64,000 nt of DNA from Ancistrus triradiatus (Eukaryota > Chordata > Actinopteri > Siluriformes > Loricariidae): positions 1 to 64,000 of the forward strand of contig JAJAGP010003143.1 in assembly GCA_025084515.1 (NCBI GenBank). The letters run 5' to 3'. The notes under the pieces were generated by a model. The model did not search any database. It was not told where the DNA came from and worked only from the letters and a program-made list of their open reading frames with translations. Shown here one piece after another: positions 11,610-23,789 of this stretch. The position numbers and the translations under genes are program-made. How positions within the stretch are numbered: the stretch's first letter is position 1; the number at the start of each line of letters is the position of its first letter.

Positions 11610-11790
11610 CCATTGTCTGGCTCACCCAGAAGAGGATGGATTCTTCCTTTGTACCTTTTTACAAGTTTTCTTCCTTATTAATCTGCCTTGCCCAATATTC
11701 CTTCAGACCTCCAATATTCTTCTAGAGTCTCCTTGGTAAAACTGCTTTGAGACAATGCCTATTGCAAAACTCTTGTAAGAATAATTACTT
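11610..11790 (+). repeat. Family K retroposon fragment, diverged
   Basis: Recognised by the ordered blocks CCCAGAAGAGGATGGATTC, TTTTCTTCC, CTTGCCCAATA and AACTGCTTTGAGACAATGCC, which parallel the 3' part of the copy at 43080-43893. The usual tail is missing. Confidence 0.45.
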
Positions 11791-13332
11791 ACAGTCTAAT
11801 TATTATAGACACCATTTCCCCCTCCAAGACATGCTGTTAGCACAACTATTAACCAATCATATCTCACCAAAACTGAAAATGAACCCTTAAATAGACTCTG
11901 CTGGCCTATCCTAAGCAGCATCTACCAATCCTTCCCCTCTGCAGGGGGAGAGTACTTTTACTAGAAACAATATTTGAGAACATAAATAACCGAAATAAAA
12001 CCAGAATAAAAAATGACTCATTTCAATATGGACACTTCAATGATAAGCTCAAACTCACAAGATGATCCAGATCATATTAAATAAAATAATGTGACTATCT
12101 GAAACACCCCCATAAAAAATGGACCACTCTATTTTTGACCACTCCATTTTGGGCTACTGAGCATGTCTGCATTTTCCCAGGCATTATTTAAGGGCAGCTA
12201 ATGCTCAATTCAGGTCCTTTCCCAGACCAGGAAGCTGACATGATGCCCCTGTAAGTATTTGAAATACTTTGTTTGTTCTGTCACACTGTGCTTCAAAAAT
12301 TACATTATTAGAGACATAATTATAAGAATTCTGTTGCAGTACATTTCACAGAAGCACACCACAATGCAGACTGTCTGCATTAGTTTTGGTCCATTGAGAA
12401 GAAGTTACTAAAGATTTTTGATTTGGATAAATTAAATATTTTAGACAATTATAAATGGATATATTTTAGTTAAGATGTTATTGAAAGAATTTAACTTGTT
12501 TATCTCTTCAGTTTAGGATAATCAAACCATGGATTATGTCACCAGTTATGTCTGATAATCAGATTTCATGTTTGGTTTGAAGGGAATACAGCTAATAATA
12601 CAAATATATAATATGTAATGTTACAGTAAGAAAAGGGGAGACAAAGTAGCAGAAGAATAAACAGTAACAAAATTAGGCAAAACAACTAGCACCAGCAGAT
12701 ATAACAATGCTGGCATCAAAAGGGTTAATGGCTTATTATTTTATAGCCATCAAAATGTGCCAAAACTGCTGCCAGCCCCTTTCTCTTCTTTCACTGTGAA
12801 GGCATTAATGATCATTATTTGTTGTCTATGTGATATGATTTGCTGTTAGCTCAGCTCAACTCTCCTCATAAACATTCTGACTTAGAAGTCAGTTTTTAAA
12901 TAGATTTGTGGTTCTTTTTGTTTAGTTTAATTGCTTGAAATATAAGCCCTCTTTTATTCTGGACCTGTGGAAGGTGGAGTGAGAGAAAGCATGATTAAAA
13001 ACAAAAAGTTGTTTATTTGTGTCAATAGTCTTGTTGTTAGTCATGCTGTTAAGAGAGACTTTTCCAATTAACTTTTGCCAAATGCAGTGTTTATAGCAGT
13101 TGCATTACAAAAGGGTATTCATCTAAAAATGTAATTTGATTATTCATTCTTGAAAAAGCAATAAGACTGCATGGTATTTTAATTCTGTTTCATTTGTGAA
13201 ATTCAAACAAATTTGTAATGCAAGGACAACCTGCAAAAAGGTAATATCCTCATAGATGGCATATCGAAACCTGGTCCTGCTTCAAAGATAAGTGGTGGGT
13301 CTAATAGAGTGAACACAGTGATTTAAAAAAAA
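11791..13332. other. No gene recognised
   Basis: AT-rich spacer without a recognisable element. A small TATA-like plus ATG plus splice-donor arrangement at 12185-12256 is noted separately. Confidence 0.4.
12185..12256 (+). promoter_or_regulatory. Possible TATA box, short first exon and splice donor
   Basis: TATTTAAG at 12185-12192 is followed 48 bases later by ATGATGCCCCT (12240-12250), joined directly to the consensus donor GTAAGT (12251-12256). The layout would fit a tiny first coding exon. No downstream exon or acceptor can be tied to it, and such strings occur by chance in AT-rich DNA. Low confidence. Confidence 0.12.
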
Positions 13333-13655
13333 AAAAAAGATAAAAACTCCAGCAGCACTGCTGTGTCTGGTCGAATCGTACCACCTAAACATACACTAAC
13401 ACATCACCATCACATCAGTGCCACTGAACTGCTGAGAATTATCCATCAGCCAAATGGTACCATATCTGTGGTAGTCCTGTAGGGGTCCTGTCCATTGACA
13501 GAGTAAAGGGGACATGCAAAGTATGTAGAGAAACAGATGGACTTCAGTCTGTAATTGCAGAACTACAACGTGCTTCTATATGGTACGTGGAAATGGTAAA
13601 ATGTACAATGAGTGTAGAACAAGGTGTACCTAATATAGTGATTGGTGAGTGTATA
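13333..13655 (-). mobile_element. Non-autonomous repeat with family F terminus
   Basis: Contains AAAACTCCAGCAGCACTGCTG, then ACATCAGTGCCACTGAACTGC, GTGGTAGTCCTG, GAACTACAACGTGCTTC, and ends GTGTACCTAATATAGTGATTGGTGAGTG. That end is the reverse complement of the family F terminus at 61029 (CACTCACCAGCC). A truncated second copy begins at 63885. It has no coding capacity and was presumably mobilised by a family F transposase. The left limit is approximate, near an A-run. Confidence 0.6.
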
Positions 13656-13735
13656 TTTGGGGATCTCCAACTATTAGTACTAGTACAAGATATGTTTGCT
13701 CTACACTGTCCATGCAATGTGTTATAAAGTAACTA

Positions 13736-15257
13736 CAGTGGAGCAAAAAGTAATTATTCAGCCACTGATTGTGCAAGTTCTCCTATATAGAAAGATGAGA
13801 GGTCTGCAATTTTCATCATAGGTACACATCAACTATGAGATACAAAATGAGAAAAATCCAGGAAATCAGATTGTAGGATTTCTAAAGAATTTAATTGTAA
13901 ATTATGGTGGAAAATAAGTATTTTGTCAATAACAAAAGTGCAACTCAATACTTTGTAACATAACCTGTGTTGGCAATGACAGAGGTCAAACCTTTCCTTT
14001 AATCTTCACCAGGTTTGCAAACACTGTAGCTGGTATTTTGGCCCATTCCTCCATGCAGATCCTCCTCTAAAGCAGTGATGCTTTGGGGCTGTCGCTTGGC
14101 AACACGGCCTTTCAACTCCCTCCACAAATTTTCTATGGGGTTGAGGTCTGGAGACTGGCTAGGCCACTCCAGGATGTGTTTGGGATCACTGACATGCTGG
14201 AAGACCCTGCCACGTTCCATCTTCAGTGATGGAAGGAGGTTTTGGCTTAAAATCTGTTGGTACATGGCACCGCTCATTCTTCCCATAACACAGATCAGTC
14301 GTCCTGTCCCCTTTGCAGAGAAACAGCCCCAAAGCATGATGTTTCCACCCCCATGCTTCACAGTAGGTATAGTGTTCTTGGGATACAACTCGGCATTCTT
14401 CTTCCTCCAAACACGATAAGTTGAGTTTTACTAAAAAGATCTGTTTTGGTTTTATCTGACCACATGATATTCTCCCAATCTTCTTCTGGATCATCTATAT
14501 GCTCTCTGGCAAACTTCAGATGAGCCTGGACGTGTACTGGCTTAAGCAGGGGGGCACACCTGAGTCTGAGTCCCTCTCGGCGTAGTGTGTTACTGATGGT
14601 AGCCTTTGTTACTTTGATCCCAGCTCTCTGCAAGTCATTCATCAGGTCCCTCCGTGTAGTTCTGAGATTTTTGATCACCGTTCTCATGATCATTTTGACC
14701 CCATGGGATGAGATCTTGCGTGGGGCCCCAGATAGAGGGAGATTATCAATGATCTTGTATGTCTTCCATTTTCTTACAATTGCTCCCACAGTTGATTTAT
14801 TCACACCAACCTGCTTGTCTATTGTAGATTCACTCTTCCCAGCCTGGTGCAGGTCTACAATTTTCTTCCTGGTGTCCTTCGACAGCTCTTTTCTCTTGGC
14901 CATGGTTGAGTTTTGAGTCTGGCTGTTTGTGGACAGGTGTCTTTTATACAGATAATGAGGTTAAACTGGTGCCATTAATACAGGTAATAAGTGGAGGGCA
15001 GAAGAGCTTCTTAAAGAAGTTACAAGTCTGTGAGAGCCAGAAATCTTGCTTGCTTGTGGGTGACCAAATACTTATTTTCCACCATGATTTACAATTAAAT
15101 TCTTTAAAAATCCTACAATGTGATTTCCTGGATTTTTTTTCTCATTTTTTCTCTCGTAGTTGAAGTGTACCTATGATAAATTACAGACCTATCTCATCTT
15201 TCAAAGTAGGAGAACTTGTACAATCAGTGGCTGACTACATACTTTTTTGCCCCACTG
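13736..15257 (-). mobile_element. Tc1-like transposon, family A copy 1 (near full length)
   Basis: A 1522-bp element flanked by TA at 13734-13735 and 15258-15259. The left terminal repeat (about 13736-13928) begins CAGTGGAGCAAAAAG, and the right one (about 15065-15257) ends CTTTTTTGCCCCACTG, its reverse complement. Arms of about 190 bp resemble the long IR/DR-type termini of fish Tc1 elements. Sister copies lie at 55688-57137 and 58622-60163, all with the transposase on the minus strand. This is the best preserved DNA transposon in the window, but its transposase is broken. Confidence 0.9.
13990..14903 (-). pseudogene. Tc1-like transposase, frameshifted (copy A1)
   Basis: Cut-and-paste transposase remnant acting, when intact, on the element's own terminal repeats. 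The start is the MAKRKELSKD methionine at 14903, at the usual place inside the right terminal repeat. The first frame (14903-14358) holds a paired-like helix-turn-helix (residues about 1-50), a basic SGAPRK patch (58-63) and a second HTH to about residue 120. It then holds WSDK with the first catalytic Asp at residue 150 (family norm WSDE). A frameshift near 14390 moves the rest into 14388-13999, which carries KHGGGNIMLWGCF, a damaged second site (FQHVSDPKH instead of FQQDNDPKH) and SPDLNPIENLWREL with the catalytic Glu. A short deletion follows DPKH. Inactive. Confidence 0.9.
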
Positions 15258-16239
15258 TATTATGAAGCCACCACTATATAGATGAAACATGAGCTTTATT
15301 ATAAATGCAGTGTATACAATTAATTGACAGCATAAACATGGTCAGCTTTGGTGATAAATTTGCCCTTGTTTCACACAGTAACAGGCTTCTGTGCGCCAAA
15401 ATGAGGAAATGGAGCACTGAGGCAGACACGGATTAAAGTATTTGAGCTAGTGTGTTTATTAGCTACAGTACATAAGCCATATAAATCCATGTCTCATAGC
15501 TACTAATGCTTTATTTAAACATATAAAGGAACACTGTCCCAAAGCATAGTACTTGCATATATAACGCAAAAGCACACATCTGTTGTATATGTGTATCTGT
15601 AACATAGCAAGTGCCAGCACACAGAGCCAACACTGAGCTTGTGATATAAAGGTAACAAGTAATAAATATGTCCATGTAATGATTACTGGGGCAAGGGTAG
15701 GTGTGCAGGGTTAAGCCATGTTCTACAGATCCTTCCCGCATCCCAGAGTGGGCAATGTAACTCTGAAGCCCATGACGAGGCGGACACGGATAACTCGCAT
15801 CTCCTGGTCCTTCCAGTCAGAAGGATATGCTACTTCAGGCCCTCAGTCTTTTCCTGTGCTATTGGGTGCCACTTTTTGTTCTTTCCATCCCCTATCCTTG
15901 CCCTAGTCCCTTCTCAGTCTCTCAGGCCCCAGAACATCCTGGTCTATCCTGCACACCAAACCTGTGGAACATAAATTGATAGCCGTGAACTTGGATAGAC
16001 AAACGGTCTAGCTCCTGAGAGACCAGGGGCTGAGAGTTACAGCATTCAGCCTCACCAGGGACAACCCAATGTCCTGTAACAGTAGAGTAACTGAATATTA
16101 ATGTTGAAATGGTACACACAAGTATTTCTCAATGGGATTTCTGGTGATTCCTCCAGCCAGACAATGTGTCCCACATTCTATGACTTTTTTCCTTTTGTCA
16201 TATCAAGTGCAACAACACCCTTTTACCACTCTGTCCTTC
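15258..16239. other. No gene recognised
   Basis: Includes a slightly GC-richer block at 15700-16080 whose short frames on both strands match nothing I know. No splice-bounded exon can be argued. Confidence 0.4.
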
Positions 16240-16350
16240 TCGCCCACTTTATTTAACACTCTTAATACCTACAGAGTTAGAATGGGATGTCAAAAAAGCT
16301 TCTATGGGTGAAATGTTTAGGTGTTCCAATATTTTTATGCATATACTGTA
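16240..16350 (+). repeat. Terminal fragment of another DNA transposon (family J)
   Basis: GAATGGGATGTCAAAAAAGC followed by GGTGTTCCAATATTTTTATGC and ATATACTGTA resembles the right end of a teleost DNA element whose terminus reads roughly TTTGGCCATATAGTGTA. There is only an end fragment and no coding sequence. A weaker relative may lie near 62830-62895. Confidence 0.3.
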
Positions 16351-17234
16351 TTAGTGGCTTTTCATTCCAGTGGTGAAAATAACAATTATATTAGAGATAA
16401 TTTGCCTGCTTGATTGTGCATGCACACCAGTGTTCACTGTGTGGATTTGTAGCTGGTAGCTAATGTTAGCTGTTCCATAACATCATTCCCTCTGCTCTGT
16501 TATACAGTATTTTTGTCCCTGTCTGTTTACTGTTACATCCTATTTACACTTGTAAATCAGTAATATAATATACTTCAAAGCCTGTTTGATTACCAGCATA
16601 ATCACATGCAAATTTATCTTGAACCAGCATTTCATCACAACTGAAGCTAAGTCTATCTTCTCATTCATTCGTTGTACTCTGGCTCCTGCAGTTTTTGTTA
16701 CCTGTGCAAAGTGTAGCATGCTTATCTATTCTTTCCCCTTCACTAGTGATATTTTTTCTGTGACTAGTACCGAGTATAAGGGAAATGATTGCAACTTTAG
16801 AAGTTCACATCCAAACAGAGAGGATTAATGATGGTGTGAAAAGTGTAGCCGTAGAACATCTGGGTGCTACAGTAGACGCTGAGTGCTGTAGATGAAGGTG
16901 AAGCTCTACAGCAGGGCAAGTGAGTGATGAAAATGAATAACATTACTAGAATTGCTTTGAACTAGGTTATGCTGCTAAACATAGAAATATACTGCCAAGA
17001 AAGTGGCTCATGCATTTATAACCTTGAGGTTAGATATTGTAACATTGTACTAACTGTCTGTAAACAAGTTCAGAATGCAGTGTCTCTGGTGCTTTAGTCT
17101 CATCCTGTAGCCTCTGTACTATTACCTGTTAGATTTGCCATTGATTACAAAACATGTATGGTTTGTTTGTTTGTTTGCTTAACGTCATATCATAATCAGT
17201 TGCTATGTTCACAACAGACAAATTTTTATATTAA
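16351..17234. other. No gene recognised
   Basis: No coding frame with recognisable content and no element ends. Confidence 0.45.
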
Positions 17235-17410
17235 CATAATTTAGAATGATCAATAAACCTAATGCATGACTTTGAATGTGGGAGGAAACTGGAGCACCAG
17301 GAGTAAACCCACATGGACACAGGTAGGACATGCACACTTCGCTCAGGGGTGTCCTGGGTCAGGGTTGGACCACGGATACTGGAGTTGAGGCGACAGTGCT
17401 AAAACACTAA
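17235..17410 (-). repeat. SINE-like repeat fragment, reverse orientation
   Basis: GTGGGAGGAAACTGGAGCACC and CACATGGACACAGG are the reverse complement of the conserved block (GGTTTCCTCCCAC) in the SINE at 17562-17867. It is diverged, its head is degraded, and no tail is seen. Confidence 0.5.
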
Positions 17411-17561
17411 AGTTCCCATTGGCCTGTCCCCACAGTATCTGGATGAACAAGAATTCAGGACTCATGTATCTTTTGGAATTAAAGTAGTCAAGCCAATGGG
17501 AGTCATGGCTGCCCAGTTATGAAATAACCTACCCATTTTTGTTCAGGATTAGGACATACTC

Positions 17562-17867
17562 AGGCGGCACGGTGGCTCGATGGGTAGCAGCGCTGCCTCT
17601 CAGCAGGAAGGTCCTGGGTTCAATCCCAGGGTGGAGTTTGCATGTCCTCCCCATGTCTTTGTGAGTTTACTCCGAGTACTCCGGTTTCCTCCCACAGTCC
17701 AAAGACATGCATGTTAGGTTAATTGACTACGCTAAATTGGTATGGTCTCTGGTGACAGACGGAGCAATGCGTCGGCTGGAGTATTCTCTCAGTCGCATTG
17801 AGTGCCAGTGGGCGGACCCTGCACCGGCGGGGCAGGCGCCAGGAAAATGATGATGATGATGATGATG
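17562..17867 (+). mobile_element. tRNA-headed SINE with target-site duplication
   Basis: A 306-bp retroposon. The head (GGCGGCACGGTGGCTCGATGG) is tRNA-like with Pol III A and B boxes. The body has the widespread vertebrate block GGTTTCCTCCCACAGTCC and AAAGACATGC, and the tail is a GAT microsatellite (17848-17869). The 14-bp duplication ATTAGGACATACTC lies at 17548-17561 and 17868-17881. Head, tail and duplication together are diagnostic of LINE-mediated insertion. It resembles the Mermaid-type repeats described in fish; the exact family name is uncertain. Among the SINE-like copies here it is clearly the youngest. Confidence 0.85.
17573..17627 (+). promoter_or_regulatory. RNA polymerase III internal promoter (A and B boxes) of the SINE
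   Basis: An A-box-like TGGCTCGATGGG is at 17573-17584 and a B-box-like GGTTCAATCCC at 17617-17627. Spacing fits a type 2 Pol III promoter. The segment does not fold as a full tRNA, so it is a SINE head and not a tRNA gene. Confidence 0.65.
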
Positions 17868-17881
17868 ATTAGGACATACTC

Positions 17882-19724
17882 CCAAATCTTTAGATTAAAA
17901 TCCTTTAGGGTCGACCATGGTGCCCCTGCCATGAAATGCATCCTCTTACATTTGGGTTAATTGTAGAGACTTGATGAGCTGCATCTTGTAGTGGAGACCT
18001 GTGCCCTACAACCCTGGTACTCTTTTGTTATAATTCCACTTACAGGCTTCAGAATCATATGCTGAATTCTAATGTATTATTTTACACTACCAGTTCCAAA
18101 GAAGAACATCACACCTTGGACATGTTTGTGTAATTTATTTTAAATTCAATTGTGAACCACAGCTACATGATTTAAGAAACAAAATACTGTTTCATCTGAA
18201 ATAAGACCAATGAGAGACCCACAGACCAATCAGAACTATTTGTATTCATATGCACAAACGAACTATCCAACCATGCCAACCAGTCAAATAGTATTGACAG
18301 AAAATGTTTCACGACTGAGTTCAGATCATTTTTCAACTATTCCTCATAGTATTTGGTATACAAATCAGTGCATCCACTATGACCAGACGCCTTATAAGTA
18401 TAAAAAATGCACAATGCATCTTTACTCACAATAAATGTCTTTTTACAACACAAATCCAGACACTATTTCACACAAGTGAAATATTTTCAGTTGTACAGGC
18501 TGCCATGACTCATAAACCTACAGTTATCACAGAATGGCCTGGAAACGTTGGAAAAGACAGAGTGATAGATTAAGAATTTTCTTTTCAAGAGAAACTTTAT
18601 CCATTTGAAGTGTATCTTTAAAAATTTGCTATTACACTGTCATATGTTATTAATTTGTATACTTGCTTTCTGAATTATCCTAGCTGTGTGTTCATGAATG
18701 TGTAAAGGAGATAATAACTTAGATTGTTTTAAAAAAAAAAATTCTCCATCTGTTTTTCCTTTGTTTTTTTTAGTTATTTCTTCCATTTTGTGTATGCGTT
18801 TGTGGGTTCGTCTTGCCTGTGTGAAAGTGTCTGGGTGCGTGTGAAAGTGTAAGCAGAGCAGAGTTCACATTGTGAAAATCTCATGTTCCTGTCTATTGTT
18901 TTAGCAGTGTTAATGATCAATATACCATAACCCAGGTTGCTTCAAGAAGTTAAATCCATGGATGGTTTTGGTTTGTCACCGGCTTTCAACAGAAGGCAGA
19001 ACTCATCACTATGCAGATGTCATTGGTCTTGCATGGTCCAAGTAACCCCGCAGTCAAGTGACAGATAAAGAACCATCAAATGTTAGAAGAAAAGAGAAAA
19101 ATACTGATGTGACCCCATTTCCAGTCAGGTTTATTTAGCTTTTTACCTGCCAGATACATGGGAGTCCATCTGAATACTGACTCAACATACTATTCACTGA
19201 AGTGGAAGGAATGCGATGCGCCACTGTGCACTTTTGGAGAAGAACTCCTTTGAACAGTGGCACAGCTGAATCAAATGCCAGTGGGCATTAATTAGAAATA
19301 GTATATAGGTCCATATTACATGTAGCTGTGAGTTTTATTTGGAATTTAGTGATGTCAAATGCCTTGTAGTTGTATCCCATTGTAACCCATTTTTTTGGTA
19401 GTTTGTTTCATATAAAAATGTTTTGATTTTTGATCCATGTATAACACCACTATGATCCCCTAAACAACCCATGATAATGTTTTCTTGCAAAAGTACAGTT
19501 TGTGCTGAAAAAAGGGATATAAACATAAGTAAAGCATCAACCATAGATCAACAAAACAGAATTTTGGTGATATGCAAAATCAACCAAAAATGGCTTAGTC
19601 CCAGCATGCTTATTTACACAGTCCTTAGACGGGGATGCATGGCTCCGACATGGGTTTTTGGAGTCTGGAGTTGTCTCTGTCCTATCTGCTTTGGCACGGT
19701 AACCAGCCTGTTATTGGGCTGGGT
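17882..19724. other. No gene recognised
   Basis: AT-rich spacer with no recognisable element. Frames near 18210-18573 and 19335-19544 lack any recognised domain. Confidence 0.45.
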
Positions 19725-21096
19725 GTGTTGGGCAGCGTCACTGATCTGTGATAAGCTTCAGTACTTCAGGCTGTGCATCCTTGCCTTAAGGCCTTTCCAC
19801 ACCGAGTCTGATTTTTACAGACCAAAAAAAAAACACCCATAGTCATTCACACCGAATCCGAAACTGACACTGTGACGCTGCGTAAAATTTTTGAACGGAG
19901 CCTGTTCTAATTTCTGCGTTGTTTAAATGCGTTAAAATCAGGCTGACCAATCAGAGCTCTGTTAGGCAGAACAGCTCATTCTGGTAGCAGCAGAGCACAA
20001 GACCTTATATGACAAGCAACACATGGATATTAAAGAAAAGATCTGGTGGAATATAGCTTAAAGAAGGGGAATGATGGTGTAAACCTCCCAATGACTGTAT
20101 GGAACAGTTTCTTATTTCAGTGCATTCTAATCTTGTCATTCCCACAAAAACACAAACTATAGCTTCCTGCACTAATCTTCGCTTGTCTTTAAGTTGACGA
20201 TGTGAAAAAGAGAAGGGAAATTAAACAAAGCTAAGGCAAACGGAGTTTTCAGAATGTTTAGACAAAAAAAAAATGCACCGGACTTGGTGTGAAGGTCCCA
20301 CTACATGAACAATCGAATCTGATTTTTTTCTTGCGTAAAAATCATATTAGGTGTGAAAAGACCTTTAGAATAAGCAGAAGCCAGGGGTTCGTTGTCAAAA
20401 ATTTTGTGGTGATTTTTGATGTTGGGTTGCTATTTTCTTGCCTCTCACATAACAATCAATCAAGTTGATGGTGGATGGTTGCTGAAATCTTTGGGATTTC
20501 TCTTGCCTGTTACCTTCGGCTTCTCCTCTCTGCTGTTATAGTAAGTGCTGCCCATGTCTCATGTTACTTTTAGCACAACTGTGTTTTGTTTATAGACTCT
20601 GTTTTCTTAACGTCTCTAACTACATATTCTATTTTCTGTTCCATCTTGACTTCTGGCACTAGTTCCAGCCCTCAAACCTACTTGCTTCTTATTTTACTTG
20701 AAGATGCCACCAAAACTGTTACCTGTTAGTTGTCATAAACCTTCAGTAACTACACTGAATAACTACCAACTAATGTCCATAGACTTGCTTATATTTTCTG
20801 TTCATGTTCTCCATTTCTGTAACCTATTCATATTCCATTTGACCTATTTATTTTTATGAATTTTGTTATTAATTAAATTGTATTTAATACCTACAAATAA
20901 CATCTAGTCTGCCTAAGATAGTTGTCTCTTTTGGGGGGGGACTAAAGCCTCCTCAAGGTTTCTTCCTGATCACATTTAGGGTTTTTTCCTTTCCATTCCA
21001 CATTTCACCTGACTTGCTAATTTGGGGCTGTGGGTGTATATGATTGTAATCTACTTTATCACAATGTTCTGTTGTATTGTAAATTTGACTTGACAA
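19725..21096 (+). repeat. Family K retroposon, interrupted copy
   Basis: Same order of blocks as 43080-43893: GCATCCTTGCCTTA, then (after the insertion at 19789-20364) GAATAAGCAGAAGCCAGGGG, TTGGGTTGCT, a TGTCTCATGTTAC block, CTCAAGGTTTCTTCCTGATC and a worn tail with TTGACTTGAC near 21090. It is non-coding and more diverged than the 43-kb copy, with extra sequence in the middle. The 5' limit is not definable. Confidence 0.65.
19789..20364. mobile_element. PIF/Harbinger-like MITE
   Basis: A 576-bp non-autonomous element. The left end AGGCCTTTCCACACC and right end GGTGTGAAAAGACCT are 15-bp inverted repeats with two mismatches. TTA at 19786-19788 and 20365-20367 is a 3-bp target duplication, typical of PIF/Harbinger. 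The related family K copy at 43155-43172 reads straight through (CCTTGCCTTAGAATAAG) and so shows the empty site. The interior has no transposase frame. Confidence 0.8.
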
Positions 21097-21784
21097 TTAA
21101 GCAAGTACTAAGCACTAAAAACCAACAGGCTGTGTTTACTAGCTTTGTAACTCACTTTAGCCAGCAGATATTCTCATTTTCCAAAACAAACACACCATCT
21201 TTTGCTGAAAATTAATCATCATGCCTTTTAACGTAATCCCCCATGAAATCAGAGGGTATTGAAATGGAAACAGCCCCAGGACACAGATGGTCATTAAAAC
21301 AGTCTTGAGGATTTGATAGTATGACTGTGCATCATTCCCAGTTCCACACGACAAACTGCTTAATAGAGTCCAAACTGCAAATCCTGCTGCCCTCTTTTTT
21401 TTTTTTTGCCTTCTTTTAGCATGTCATCTTCTCTGGGCTTACTCTGCTGTCAGAGATTTCACAAAGCTGGGGATAAATAAGATGTTCTTTTGTACCTCTT
21501 AATGGTAGAATTGTCAGGAATTGAAGCAGTGTCGATGGTTTTCGTTCCCCACAAAGAACTCATCGGGCTTTATAAAGTCCATTAACATGGAGTGATCTTA
21601 ACAGATCTGTCCCTTGCTTAGCATTAGTTAGACATTTTCCATTCCATCACAGAGGATTACCTGATCATACTTGGAAAAATGTTTAGGACAGTTAGACCTT
21701 ATGGCTGGCTACAGCAAAAGGTCTTAATTTTGGAAAGGCCCTTGGAAAGTGATTGAGATAGGTAGTCCAATAAATGTGGAAGGC
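21097..21784. other. No gene recognised
   Basis: No element termini or supported coding sequence. Confidence 0.45.
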
Positions 21785-22065
21785 ACAGTTCAGCAGTGGT
21801 TATTGCTGTCACCTTGCAACTCCAGATGTGTGTTTGAGTCCCAGCTTGGACCCTGCATACTGTATGTGGAGTTTTGCAAGTTCTCTCCATGGGCTTTCTT
21901 TGGGTACTCCAGTTCCTTCCACATTCCACAGACATGTACTTGGTCAGTTTTTGTCTCTGAAGTGTCCCTGTGTGGGTGTGCAGAGTTGATTCCAGTCTAC
22001 AGTTGATTCCTACCTTTGCCCTACACCAGCAGTTGGCCTTGGACTCCCAGTGAAGGTATGGAAAG
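21785..22065 (+). repeat. SINE-like repeat, diverged copy
   Basis: Follows the order of the SINE at 17562: CAGCAGTGGTTATTGC, TGTTTGAGTCCCAGC (B-box region), GTGGAGTTTTGCAAGTTCTC, GGTACTCCAGTTCCTTCCAC and CCACAGACATG. It then extends into a 3' part also seen at 63580-63700. The long minus-strand frame across it is a chance product. Confidence 0.55.
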
Positions 22066-23789
22066 TGAGTGACTATTGAATTATTTACAGTTGATATGCT
22101 ATATTGCTGACTGTCAACATCAGACAATGTATAAGCTTTGAAACCACCACTGTGCACAAGTAAATGATTAGAATTACGCATTTTTAGCAACACTGTCAGG
22201 AAAAACAGACATGATTTGATCACTCGAATGGGATTGTGGACCCTTAAGGTTTAAAAAAAGTAGTTTAGTGCAGTTTTCTAAAGGACTTAAAGTAGTTTAG
22301 GGGAGTAGTTCATTTGTAGTGTATTGAAAAATACAACAATCACATTTGATTAGCAAATGCCATGGAGAATAAGACCTTCTGAGCAAGCAGAGATATTAAA
22401 TCGATCATATTTGTTGCTTTATATCAGCTTACTATTAAAAAAATAATGCAATATCTATTTACTGATATTGGTTATCCATCCTGTCACGTAAAACCCAGTG
22501 CCAATCCATATTACAAATTTCATCAGCGGCCTCAAGATTAGTCCTACTCTTCTGATAACTGGATGCACAACACAACAGTTTATAGAGAGACGTACCACAA
22601 ACTCCCATGAGTGTTCAATGCAACTTAGGTGTGCCTATTTGCTGGCCAGTCCCAACTCTGTGATCTCTTGAGTGTCCACCAACCATATGCATCAACACCA
22701 TTTTGTGATTCTGAAGTTTTTCGATAGAGCTCCTCACTCTAGAATCTAGTCAACAATTTATGTTAAGTTGCTGCCACTGGTGGATACAAGTATTTACATC
22801 TGGGAGACTGATAGCGTTATAAGAAGTCATAATATCACAATGCAGTGTTTCCTTCTGACAATTTTTTAACACGTAGCCAGAACTAATGTTTCTCTGACAG
22901 TCAATTTAGATAGTAGCATTAAAGACCAAAAAAACCCAAAGATTTGATATGACTAAATGCTGTTCATGGCGAGCAATACAGTTTACAAGTGGTCTTGTTG
23001 AGAATTTTTTTTTTGTCTCATGTGCAACAGTCTTGCAATTGTCAAATGCCAGGAAAACCATTACCAACTTAGATTATGACTAGGCATATTCCCTTTTGAT
23101 ACAACTGTCCCATGGTGGTTAAACAAATAGTGTGGAATTAGTGTACATGTCAGAATTCATGGCATGATTTGCACGGTTTATTTGTCATATCTGACATCCC
23201 ACCCCATAATACCATCTGCTTACCTATGCTGCCCTTAAGAAGGTGAACTTCATCTCTACCCTCTCAGGAGTTGAGCAGTGTAAAATGATGAGGGACAAAG
23301 GCATGTGCTCATGTGGTATATGGGGCCCTGAATGATGCCCTTGAAGTCTGAAAGACTGATTGTTAGCAATTACTTATACAATTATTTAATTAAGTTTCAC
23401 TACATCCACTACAAGGACCATCGATCATATTGATGCACTTTACAGTTTTTGGTTATGTCAATTTGTCAGGACCACCCCTGACTAGATACTGGGTCTCAGC
23501 ATTGCTGAGGCACTGTCTGCTGAACTTTTTCCAGACCCAGAAAAGCACCTCAATGTCACTGCTGGACTGAGAATAATCTGGCAGTGATAATAGTCCCCCA
23601 AGAGTCCTGTTTTTAGAAACTGATAAACAATACAACAATTTAATGTTAGTGTTAATTGAAATGGGAGTCTTTAATCGCATATGGACAACCAAGGGGGAGT
23701 TTATCCCACTCTGAGTGCCTTTAATTTATCTTCCCACATTGTTAAAGGATGGTGGGTCAGTACAAGCCATGACTGGCTTAGACAGTAGG
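22066..23789. other. No gene recognised
   Basis: AT-rich, with nothing assignable. Confidence 0.45.

Noticed and set aside
17562..17640. A tRNA gene
   Set aside because: A and B boxes are present, but the segment lacks a full cloverleaf and is the head of a SINE with target duplication and tail.
19471..19842. A 123-codon plus frame
   Set aside because: It crosses the boundary of the Harbinger-like MITE at 19789, so it cannot be an old conserved gene.
21699..22223. A 174-codon minus frame
   Set aside because: It is antisense to a diverged SINE-like repeat; there is no sign of a real protein.
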